Assembly: GCA_024760905.1 (NCBI GenBank) | Contig: JALRMN010000029.1 | Location: 62,001-126,000, forward strand | Source of the DNA: Plotosus lineatus | Taxonomy: Eukaryota > Chordata > Actinopteri > Siluriformes > Plotosidae | DNA: 64,000 nt | Direction of reading: 5' to 3' | Part shown: positions 53,931 through 62,960 of the stretch, in pieces | Numbering within the stretch: the first letter of the stretch is position 1 | Layout: each line of letters opens with the position of its first letter | Made by a program: the position numbers and the translations under genes | The notes under the pieces: generated by a model | The model's database searches: none | What the model saw: only the letters and a program-made list of their open reading frames with translations | Told to the model about the DNA's origin: nothing

Positions 53931-54560
53931 TCAGCCTCTGCTTCCCCAGAGTGCGGGGTCATTCCAGCCGCTCCCTATGGTGACGATCCGGAATACTATA
54001 GCATACTCGGACACGTACTGCCAGCCTTGTTGGATCCGCAACAGCTGGCTGCTCGCCTCCTCCTCTTTTGCCGGATGATCAAAGACTCTCTTCATCTCCA
54101 GCACGAACCAAAAGTAGTGTGAGCATAACTCCGGGGTATGAGTGGCGACTGCTAGTGTCCAGGACAAGGCTTGATCTGTGAGCAGGCTCATCACAAATAC
54201 GGTCTTGGCTTGGTCAGAGGTGTACATGAGCGGCTGCTGATTGAAGACCAGCGAGCACTGATGGAGGAACTGAGTTCATGTGCCGATCGTACCTGAATAC
54301 CTTGCTGGCATGGGGATGAGTGGCTCTCGGCACATGGTGAACAGGGCTGGCGATGCTGCCAGTGCGGAGACTGAAGGGTTGGTGGGCGAGGTCGTGGCGG
54401 TGAGTTGGGTAGCAATGGCGTCCATTCTTCTGCTGAGCTGAACCATGCTGGTGGTCAATCTCTGGAGGCTTTCCACAATTTGGTGCAGAGTGGTTCATAC
54501 TGTCTCAAGAGGTGTCACTGGTGGGACAATGTCTGCTGGAGTTGGGCTATCTCTGCTGAT
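53931..54560 (-). pseudogene. Gypsy gag (capsid region)
   Basis: The N-terminal part near 54560 contains MVQLSRRMD (54476-54276), then a capsid-like region AKTVFVMSLLTDQALSW, MKRVFDHPAKEEEAS and LLRIQQGWQYVSEYA (54227-53931), typical of the fish gypsy gag family. At least three frame changes. Confidence 0.78.
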
Positions 54561-54587
54561 TCCATTTTTGGATAGAAGATTCTGAGA

Positions 54588-55017
54588 TGCCAGCAACATT
54601 CAGCCGGACTCAAAATTGCAGGAGACAGAGTATGATGAAAACGGATGAGCTTTATTGTTCACAGAGAAGGCACTAGAGCACAGGGAAATCGTAGTCACTG
54701 TTAGAGATGCGGAGAAACACGAAAACCATAAACCTAGGGAACATCAGAGCAGGAACTGGTTGAGCACGAAGCTGAGAACCAGAAGCCAGAGAGATCATGG
54801 GGAAATGGGGTCATAAAGAGAGACAATGTTCTAGCACCAGGAGGAGGGCTCTGCTCATCTTTATAGCCCGGTGATTGCTGAGTGGACTCAGGTGTATGCG
54901 CTCCACCTGCATGTCCCAGCTACGCCCCTCACCAGTGTTTGCAATGCATACGAGAGAGAGAGAGAGAGAGAGAGAGAGCCATCATAATCAGAGTCTCTCA
55001 CAACACTGACCGTAACA
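54588..55017 (-). mobile_element. Gypsy 5' LTR
   Basis: 430 bp, plus strand TGCCAGCAACATTCAGCCGG ... CCGTAACA. Several percent diverged by eye from the 3' LTR, so the insertion is not recent. The element's leader begins inside it at 54587 on the minus strand. Confidence 0.87.
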
Positions 55018-56460
55018 GTTTGCAACAGTAAAACTGACAGTAACAAACATCGGGGACACTTGCTCCTTCTTTGAAGCTTTGAAAGCCATCTATGTCTCCT
55101 CTTACCAAACTCAAGCCTCACTCCTTCCTGCAGACAGAACCACTCTTCACACTGATAAAGAGTCAATCATGACTCACAGGGCTGAAAACTCTGGAGTCCT
55201 ATTCAGTGACCAGCGTAAAGTGGCAGACTCCTCAATCAGGAACGTCCCTATCATCGAGCAAAAGTATGAGCTTGATGAGCCTCTCAAAAGAAATCAAAGA
55301 AATCAAACCAAGAAATCAACCTGCTATTAGTCAAATGAAAACCTGGGAAGTCCCCAGGATCTAATGGGATCCCAGCATGGTGGCGATGTTGTCGTCAGCA
55401 CACTGCAGTAACTGTTCAACTTCTCTTGGGAACAGGGCATTCTTCCACAGGACCTCAAGGATGCAGTCATCATCTCACTGTACAAAAGTAAAGGGGTGGA
55501 ATCGGACTGCTCAAACTACCATGTAGCTGTCCATAGCAGGTAAAGTGCTTGCCCGTGTTCTCCTCAACAGACTCATTCCCTCCATCACTGAAGACTTCAC
55601 CCCTGAAAGCCAGTGTGGTTTCCAAGCCAACAGAGGAACCACCAACATGATCTTTGTACCTGTCAAATCCGGGAGAAATACAGAGAGCAGAATATGGGCC
55701 TCTTTGTTGCCTTCATCGATTTGACACCATCATCATCATCATCATCATGTTTCCCCTGTGGCATCGTGGACAACCTTGGGGTGCTTTTGCTGGAATCAGG
55801 TACCCAGCAGTCACAGGAAATAGGTCTTCGCCATCTATGAAGACTCAATTTCATTACTGTTTAAAGCACTGTTGTAAAATTGCTTAAATTAACTAGGAGA
55901 AAGAGGTTCAAGTGACTCCGTTGGCTCACTCTGCCGCAAGGCCGAGCTACCCAGGGTGCACCTGTCCTAATGACGGAGGTGGAGTCTAGCTTGAGTGTGA
56001 TAGGCGTTTAGATTGAGCAGGGCTTACAATATGACTGCCTTCTGAGTCTAGCGGATAAATCCGAAAGTTGCGCTTCAACACTCCATACACCCCATTTGAC
56101 ACTGTGAGTAGTAACAGTCTATGGAAGATACTTTCCCACCTGGGCTGCCCACTGAATTTCCTCACAATCATCCACCAGCTCCATGAGGGCCAGAAAGGGT
56201 GCTTGTGCCCTCACTCTGATCCATCTTCTTCGACATAACAGACGGAATCTCCATCCGTTTTCACTCCGACGGCAGCCTGTTCAATCTTAGATCTCAGCCA
56301 GTTTCTGACAAAATCCCCTCAAAACCTGGCTTCACCATCCGCAGCCTTTACCTGCCCACGTTGCAGCAGAGCCTGTGCATCATGCATCGGCCTCTACAGC
56401 CACCAGCGGGCTTGCAACTCACTAACCCTTCCCTGATCTTTGTATGCAAAGAAACAGCCA
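55018..56460 (+). mobile_element. LINE-3: linker and reverse transcriptase, broken
   Basis: Resumes with GDTCSFFEALKAIY (from 55050), LFSDQRKVADSS and KYELDEP. RT blocks then follow in changing frames: PSSNGIPAWW-like near 55360, LPQDLKDAVIISLYKSKG near 55450, SQCGFQANRGT near 55605 and REQNMGLFVAFIDLT near 55680. A CATCATCAT expansion (55729-55748) replaces KAFD. The copy ends at (ATC)n about 56462-56490. Clearly dead. Confidence 0.8.
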
Positions 56461-56489
56461 ACATCATCATCATCATCATAATCATCATC

Positions 56490-57330
56490 ATACAGTGGGC
56501 CCCCGTTTTCCGCGATGGTTCGGTTCCTGCCGTTTCTACGGATCAAGAAAATCTGTGAGTTAGTTACACAGTTTTAAAACCCTATGTATGATATGACATG
56601 CACTAAAATATGCTTCTTAAACACATTCAATACAGTCTTACTCATGAATACAGTAATGATGCATTAAAATGTAGTAATGATGAAGTAAAAACTTTTTAAT
56701 TTTGCACTGTGATAATATTTATTAATAAATAAAGCACTTAGGCTCCTTAACAGGAGATGCAGGGCATTTGAGTTGCATCATAGAGCTTAAATAATCATTA
56801 AAAGCACACTAAAAAGCTTGACTTTACAATTCAAGCAGTCACCTTGATGACGTGTGTGAAGGAGGAAAAAAAGAGATGTACACATTATCTGCAACCAATC
56901 AGCAGGAGGGAGAAACAAAAGCACTCAGCCATTGGCTAAATTTGAATCACGTGCCCTTAATTTCCAGGTTAATATGGAAGTATTATAATAATGAAGAAAA
57001 ATGTAGTAATGATTAAGTAAAAACTTTTTAATTTTGCACTGTGATAATATTTGTTAATGAATAGCGCGTTTAGGCTCCTTACCAGAAGCTAGAGAAGATG
57101 CAGGGTATTTGAGTGTCATCATAGTGCTTGAATAATCACTATAAAGACAATACAAAAAATTACTTTGCAATTCAAGCAATCACACTGATAACTTGTGCAC
57201 GAAGGAGAAAAAAGAGGTGTACACGTTATCTGCAACCAATCAGCAGGAGGAGGTAATACTGTATATGGTGTATGATGCTTGCAGTGCATGCAGTGTTTGA
57301 TAACTTGTGCTATTTATATGAAGGGTACAC
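56490..57330. repeat. 332-bp tandem repeat, about 1.8 units, unclassified element
   Basis: Unit 1 56669-57000, unit 2 57001-about 57262. Both contain AAAAACTTTTTAATTTTGCA, GGCTCCTTA and CTGCAACCAATCAGCAGGAG. The stretch starts with CAGTGGGCCCCCGTTTTCCG, which looks like a DNA-transposon end, but no matching opposite end was found. CCAATCAG is a CCAAT-box word. Confidence 0.6.
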
Positions 57331-57472
57331 CTTGGACAGCTCACCAGACCATTGCGGAGCAGAATTTTTTTTGTTTTTTTTAATTACTACATTATTATTT
57401 GCTGGTATCTTGGTAATCTAACATGCTTGTATTACAATTGAAAAAACAAACAAAAAAAAATACTGAAAACTG

Positions 57473-57730
57473 ATGGACCAGTGCCAACAGGGGGAAGGGT
57501 ACATAATCAAAATATTTTGCCATTCATGTGTAAATTATGTGGATTATGTAGTAAGTACGGATGGTGGTTCAGTATTATCATGTGTAACAGTAAAGGACCT
57601 TGGAGTGATTAGTGACACTGGTCTTTCATTTGAAGCTCATGCAGGTAATATTACTCGGGTGACCCTCTTTCATCTCAGGAATGTTGCTAAAATAGGAAAT
57701 ATGGTGTCACTGTATGATGGAATAAATTGA
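57473..57730 (+). mobile_element. LINE reverse-transcriptase fragment (L2/Rex1-like)
   Basis: VKDLGVISDTGLSFEAH and VTLFHLRNVAKIGNM match the C-terminal RT region of L2/Rex1-type elements. About 85 codons only; both ends missing. Confidence 0.65.
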
Positions 57731-57744
57731 TAGGATAAATGAGA

Positions 57745-58556
57745 TGCAACTATGTGTGTTATGTAACTTCTGTGTATCTAAAGCTTCCTGTTCTTCTTGT
57801 AATTGTGACATGTGCGCTAGGCACATGAAACTGTTGGGTGGGTGTTCCTGTTTCGAGTTGCGGTTAGGGTGTGGGATTCGGAAAGTAACAATGTCTGTCT
57901 GTCTTCCTTTCGGCTTTTTCCCTTTTACTCAGGAGTCGCCACAGCGAATCATCTGATTCGCACGTTTGATTTGGCAGAGGTTTTTACGTCGGATGCCCTT
58001 CTTGTCACAACCCTTTTAGCAAGGGACAGAAACATGCTGACGACTTTGCAGCCTACTCTTTACGAAAGTCAGCAATGGTTCTTTTACATGCCTCTCACCA
58101 TAGACAGTGAGAGACATGGCCCACCTTTGATAACCCAGTTAGCCGCACTGGGGGGGACAGTGACAACCTTGTGGAGAGTGGGACTCGAACCCCCAACCTT
58201 AGGATCAGCGATCCAGCGCCCTATACCACTAGACCACCACTGCCCTTTTCGGAAAGTAACAATGTAACAATGAGTAATTGCTTTGAAATGGAATTAGCCA
58301 AGTGTTAAGTGCCGCAGGGCACAAACAGAAATATGGAAATGCTTTGTGAACACGCAATTACTGCTTTGCACGCACATCCCTCTGTATAAATAAGATGACA
58401 CTGCATGTGTTCGAGGAGCTTCCGATGAATAAACCAGACTGATTTCACTCGTGTGGTTCGTTGTCTGTTGCTCCCGGAGTACTCCTAGACGTTGAGATGC
58501 AGGAATCCAGGACGTGCAGGTTTATCTAACAGCTTCCTCCACGGAGAGTTCTTACA
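57745..58556 (+). mobile_element. 5' LTR of an endogenous retrovirus (interrupted by a SINE)
   Basis: Ends in ...CTTACA four bases before a primer-binding-site-like 18-mer. Contains TATAAATAAG (58385-58394) and AATAAA (58428-58433) in promoter/poly(A) order. The 5' boundary is uncertain because no second LTR lies in the window. With the 353-base SINE and its TSD copy removed, the LTR would be about 440 bp. Confidence 0.7.
57895..58247 (-). mobile_element. RTE-tailed SINE with 18-bp TSD, inside the retroviral LTR
   Basis: Flanked by ttcggaaagtaacaatgt at 57877-57894 and 58248-58265. Minus strand: head GGCAGTGGTGGTCTAGTGGT with B-box GGTTCGAGTCC, the same middle as 16922-17275, RTE leader piece, RTE 3' piece and GACA tail. 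The perfect TSD and low divergence suggest a fairly recent insertion. Confidence 0.92.
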
Positions 58557-58560
58557 ATTC

Positions 58561-58578
58561 TGGTGACCCCGGCGTGAT
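58561..58578 (+). promoter_or_regulatory. Retroviral primer-binding site
   Basis: Begins TGG four bases after the LTR end, in the expected place for a tRNA 3' end complement. The tRNA species is not assigned. Confidence 0.7.
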
Positions 58579-58587
58579 ACTCCTGAT

Positions 58588-58595
58588 CAGGTAAG
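58588..58595 (+). promoter_or_regulatory. Candidate retroviral major splice donor
   Basis: CAG|GTAAGAG in the leader between the primer-binding site and gag; a textbook donor match. Confidence 0.5.
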
Positions 58596-58761
58596 AGACT
58601 TTTTTTTGATACCTTGCCTGATCAGCAGTATTCAGAACGGTTGTTCCCCCATCCTAGGGACGGGGAGAGGTAATCCTCAGTTGCTATAACTGGGAAGAGC
58701 GCTATACAAAAGGTGCACGTGTATTCCTGCATGCCAACGTATTTCTGGTGGAGGGTAAATA

Positions 58762-59039
58762 ATGGGAAATTCCTACCCAAAGCCTAATCCCAGGAAACCC
58801 CCAAGGAATGGATGAATAGATGTGGTCTTGCTTATTATACTGAACCATGGTTTAGTAATCTAGCCGGATGGACGGAGAGACTTGACCAACTGCCAAACGT
58901 CCCTCGAATGGGGACTTTTGATGCAGGATCCCTGACTTCCGTGCATCGCATGATTTATGATGGATTGGGCAACCCCTCCTGGGATTATGAATACATGAAG
59001 GAGGCTTATGTGAAATGGTATGAAATGCGCTCATACTGG
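58762..59039 (+). pseudogene. Endogenous retrovirus gag, 5' part
   Basis: The first ATG (58762) begins M-G-N-S, giving the Gly2 needed for N-myristoylation of retroviral matrix proteins. That frame ends at TGA 58813. The long frame (from 58812, open upstream to about 58800) is one base off, so there is a frame defect, possibly in the C run near 58798-58802. The frame runs to 59039, where a LINE is inserted. It is continuous in phase with the gag sequence that resumes at 62961. Confidence 0.75.
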
Positions 59040-59063
59040 CTTAGTAGGTAGTAGGCCTCCGTC

Positions 59064-59077
59064 AGTCGTTGCCGACT
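59064..59077 (-). other. LINE-4 3' UTR hairpin AGTCG-GCAA-CGACT
   Basis: A 5-bp stem with a GNRA tetraloop, preceded by CCAT and followed by GACGGAGGCCTAC, exactly as in the SINEs at 10.9 and 28.4 kb. There the closing pair is C-G and the loop UUCG. Confidence 0.8.
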
Positions 59078-59106
59078 ATGGATTTCGCGTGTTAGAGAGT
59101 CAAATT

Positions 59107-62100
59107 TTATTGGCACTTCCGACTGTGGCTGGCAAGACCAATGCGGGAGTGGCAATCACGAGTGCATCTGGAGCAGATGTAGTTTGATGGTATGGCTGGA
59201 GTGTAAGCCTTCTGCTTGGCTCTCTTTTCCCTGGTAATGGCATGGATCTGTTCTTCTCCAATCTTGAGTTGTTTCTGGAGAGTAGTGTGCCATTTGCTAC
59301 GGTCAACTGCTACCTCTTCCCAGTTCTCGGTGTTGATGTTCAGGGCTTTCATGTCACGCTTGCAGACGTCTTTGTATCGCAAGTGAGGCCGGCCAACACT
59401 TCTCTTGCCTGAGGCTAGTTCACCGTAGAGGAGGTCCTTTGGAATACGTCCTTCTTCCATCCTACGCACATGACCAAGCCATCGGAGTCTGCTTTGTCTG
59501 AGTAGTGTGAGCATGGTGGGAAGTCCTGCACGCTCAAGAACTTGGGCGTTGGAAACTTTGTCACTCCAATGAATGCCAAGAATTCGACGAAGTGAGCGCA
59601 TGTCAAAGTTGTTGAGTTTGCGCTCCTGTCGGGAGTATGTTGTCCATGTTTCGCTGCCATAGAGGAGAGTGCTGACGATGCAGGCATTGTACACTGCAAT
59701 TTTTGTTGGAGTTGTCAGCTTTGAGTTCTCCCAGACACGGGTGGTGAGGCGTCCCAGTGTTGTAGCAGCCTTGCCGATGTGCTTGTTGATTTCGGCATCG
59801 AGCGACAGGTTGTCACTGATGGTGGATCCCAGGTATGTAAACTGGTGCACGACTTCGAGTTGATAATCATTAATGTGAATGAGAGGTGCAATTTCCGCAT
59901 CCTGACTCAGCACGTTGGTCTTTTTCAGGCTGATCGTCAGTCCGAAGTCTTTGCAGGCCTGGGAAAACCTGTATATGAGGCATCGAAGTTCATGCTCAGT
60001 GTGTGAAGTCACAGCAACATCATCAGCAAAAAGCATATCTCTAACAATTTTCTCCCTCACTTTTGTTTTTGCTTTCAGTCGAGCGAGGTTGAAAAGTCGA
60101 CCATCAGATCTTGTTCGTAGATGTACTCCTTCAGTTGCAGTTTTAAAAGCGTGCTTTAGAAGCATGGCAAAAAAGATTCCAAAGAGAGTAGGAGCAAGAA
60201 CGCATCCCTGCTTCACTCCACTCTTGATTTCGAATGAGTTGGACATACTGCCTTCATACTGGATTGTTGCCCTCATGCCATCGTGAAAGGATCTAATGAG
60301 GCTGTGAAGTTTTGGAGGGCAACCAATCTTTGGAAGGATGCTGAAAAGTCCTTCCCTGCTGACGAGGTCAAAGGCCTTGGTCAGGTCTATGAAGGCTATA
60401 TATAGTGGCTTGTGTTGTTCTCTGCATTTCTCCTGGAGTTGGCGCAAGGAGAATATCATGTCCACTGTTGAGCGCTTAGATCGGAAACCGCACTGGGACT
60501 CGGAGTAGATGCGCTCTGCAAGTTTTTGAAGGCGCACAAGCAAGACACGGGCGTAGAGTTTTCTCACAATGCTCAGTAGAGAGATACCTCTGTAGTTGTT
60601 GCAATCACTCCTTTCACCCTTGTTCTTGTAGAGGGTGACAATCTTAGCATCTCTCATGTCTTGTGGCACAGCTCCCTCACTCCAACATTGGCATAGGACG
60701 TCATGAAGAGACTGTAGTATGGTGTCTTTACAGCACTTTATTAAATCGGGTGGTATGCCATCGGCACCAGGTGCTTTTCCGCTGGCTAGGCTGTCAATTG
60801 CTTTGCAGAGCTTGGCAATAGTTGGTTTAGCATCTAGCTCCTCCATGATGGGTAGAGGTTTGATGGCATCGAGGGCTGCAGCAGTAACTGTTCTCTCTTG
60901 AATACAGCTCTGAGTAATGCTCAACCCACCTGTCCATCTGCTTGCCCTTGTCTGTGATCATCTCCCCACTGGTGGACTTAAGTGGGGCTGTCTTGCTCTG
61001 TGTGGGCCCTAGAGCTGCCTTGATGCCCTCGTACATTCCTCTCAATGTTGCCTGTGGCAGCTGCAGTCTGGATGGAGGCACTGAGCTGTTGCCAGTATTC
61101 ATTGGCACAACGTCTTGCAGTCTGTTGTGCTTTGCTTCTGGCAGCTCTGAGCGCTTGCAGGGATTTCTCACTTGGGGAGCGCTTGTATTCAGCGAGAGCA
61201 GAACATTTTGCTTCAATCAAGGGGGACATCTCAGTGGACTTGGCATCAAACCAGTCATTGTTCTTAAAGGTCTTCCTCCCAAAGGTCGCAAAGGCTGTTT
61301 TCTGAATGGCATTTTGGATGTGATCCCAATTCTCAGAGGCAGAGCTGTGTTGGTGTTCAGCAGACAGTGCTTCTTGGAGAAACTTGGCAAATTCCACAAC
61401 TTTCTCTGGTACTTGCATGCTGGTGGTATCCATGCGGGGTTTCACTTTCTGTTTAGAGCTGTGGAATTTCTTGGGGATAAGCCTGATCTTACAGCAGACG
61501 AGCGAGTGGTCAGTGTCACAGTCTGCGCTGTGGTATGTGTGGGTGATATGCACAAACTTGATGTTGGTACGACGGGTCAGGATCATGTCTAACTGATGCC
61601 AATGCTTTGAACGAGGGTGGCGCCATGACACCTTGTGTTGTGGCTTTGTCTGAAAGAAGGAGTTGGTCACGCACAGTCCATTTTAGGAGCAAAACTCCAG
61701 GAGGTGCTGCCCATTCTCATTGATCTTGCCAACTCCGTGGTGTCCTAGACAGGAAGGCCAGGAATCGTGATCGGCACCCACGCGAGCGTTGAAGTCTCCC
61801 AGGATGATAACATGTTCCTTTTGTGGTATGTTTGACATGATGTTGTTCATGCTTGCATAGAACTCATCCTTAGCTTCTGCTGAAGATGTAAGAGTGGGAG
61901 CATAGGCACTGACAAGGGTGACGAAACCTTCGGAAGTGTGGAGACGTATGATCATCAGATGTTCAGATCCCTTGTCTCCTGGTTCAACCATTTTCAGCAG
62001 GCTGTTCCTGACTGCAAATCCAACTCCATGCTCTCTTCGGTCCTTGGCACTCTTCCCTTGCCAGAAGAAGGTGTAGTCTTTCTCCTTGAGTGTTCCTGTG

Positions 62101-62342
62101 TCGGCAAGGCGGGTTTCCTGCAGAGCAGCAATGTCTACATTTAGTCTTAATAGCTCATTGTTGATGATGGCTGTCTTTCTTGCATCACTGATTGCATGTA
62201 AATCTTGGGAAAGTCCAGGTGTCATTGTTCGGACGTTCCAGCTTCCCAGTTTTAGGACTGGGGGCCTATTTTCTTTTTCGTTTGTTGTTTTGCCTGGTGC
62301 GGGTCTTGCAGTCTGCTTGTCAGTTTTTGTCCTGATCCCCAA
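59107..62342 (-). pseudogene. LINE-4 polyprotein: endonuclease, reverse transcriptase, C-terminal zinc finger
   Basis: About 1075 codons in three blocks. The endonuclease (62342-61683) has LGSWNVRTM, ALQETR, SAYAPT and GDFNARVG, and ends at an in-frame TAA after LEFCS (61683-61685). The same frame resumes as NGLCVTNSFF with HWHQLD and CDTDHSLV (the catalytic Asp-His) and the linker, to about 61043. A one-base insertion there shifts to RGMYEGIKAALG. A two-base deletion near 60893 shifts to the reverse transcriptase ORF of 605 aa (60924-59107: KAPGADG, NYRGISLLS, FIDLTKAFD, VKQGCVLAPTLF, LFADDVAV). The thumb and a Cys-rich end (CSRCTRDCHSRIGLASHSRK-C) follow. Only three lesions separate it from an open frame. 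Confidence 0.88.
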
Positions 62343-62755
62343 GCACCCAATGAGGAAGGCAGACTGTGGCGGGACAACACCTTATTGACTGGGGGCTGCC
62401 CAGCTTGAGGCAGGAGGTAGCTATCCAGTGAAATCTGAAGATCTCTCCCACCGTCAGAAGCAACCCCTGGCGCCTCGCTCTTCACCAATCGAGCACTGTG
62501 GCTTATAACCAGTATCTGCTGCTTCCCATGTTGATTCCACACTGTGAAGTGTAGCTGGAGTGACCTCTCCAGGGCGCGAGCCAGGGCAAGAATGTTTTGG
62601 AGGAAGAGCTGTTGCCCATGTAGCAGATCCCCCCTCTCCACACTGTTGATGGGTCCAAAGGAACTGCAGAAGCGGGTACAATTTGGCACCAACAGTGTCG
62701 CAGGAGATGCCGGAACGTTTCTGATGTCAGAAGCGCACAGCCTTAGGGACTCCAT
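62252..62755 (-). CDS. Possible upstream ORF in the LINE-4 leader
   Basis: 167 codons overlapping the start of the main ORF in another frame. No domain recognised; composition (Leu/Ser/Gln-rich) gives no clear sign of selection. Could be ORF1 or chance. Confidence 0.3.
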   Translation of the reverse strand: MESLRLCASDIRNVPASPATLLVPNCTRFCSSFGPINSVERGDLLHGQQLFLQNILALARALERSLQLHFTVWNQHGKQQILVISHSARLVKSEAPGVASDGGRDLQISLDSYLLPQAGQPPVNKVLSRHSLPSSLGAWGSGQKLTSRLQDPHQAKQQTKKKIGPQS

Positions 62756-62960
62756 CTCCGGATTTTTCCTCAGGGTTTACTCCCGAAGCCTTCCACTCAA
62801 GTGAGTGATTCACAAGGCAGTAGAGGTTTAGGGTCAGAGTTTTTCATCTCCTAGATGAGTTGCCTTACAGGGCTAACAGGTCTCATCTACCCGTCCCATG
62901 CGGCAGGTAGTACTGGGTTACATGTTACCAGTAGCAGGGATAGTCCCTGACCTGACTATA

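Larger units (their letters stand above)
50070..54587 (-). mobile_element. Chromodomain Ty3/gypsy retrotransposon internal region, decayed
   Basis: On the minus strand the order is gag, zinc knuckle, protease, reverse transcriptase, RNase H, integrase, chromodomain. That is the Ty3/gypsy chromovirus order with no envelope gene. All ORFs are interrupted. Flanked by LTRs at 49590-50069 and 54588-55017 and inserted in LINE-3. I found no clean 4-5-bp target duplication. Confidence 0.9.
59040..62960 (-). mobile_element. LINE-4: near-complete APE-type LINE, 9-bp TSD, inserted in retroviral gag
   Basis: Flanked by tcatactgg at 59031-59039 and 62961-62969. Removing the insert restores a single gag phase, which supports these boundaries. 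On the minus strand it has a 5' leader of about 600 bases with a possible 167-codon upstream ORF (62755-62252), then the main ORF (62342-59107, broken). The 3' UTR of about 65 bases contains the hairpin and the tail CCTACTACCTACTAAG. The stop codon lies inside AATAAA. Related to LINE-3 but a separate family; clade not assigned. Confidence 0.88.

Noticed and set aside
59046..62912. Alternative 8-bp TSD aggtagta for LINE-4
   Set aside because: It would leave gag out of phase; the tcatactgg pair (59031-59039 and 62961-62969) restores one phase and is longer.
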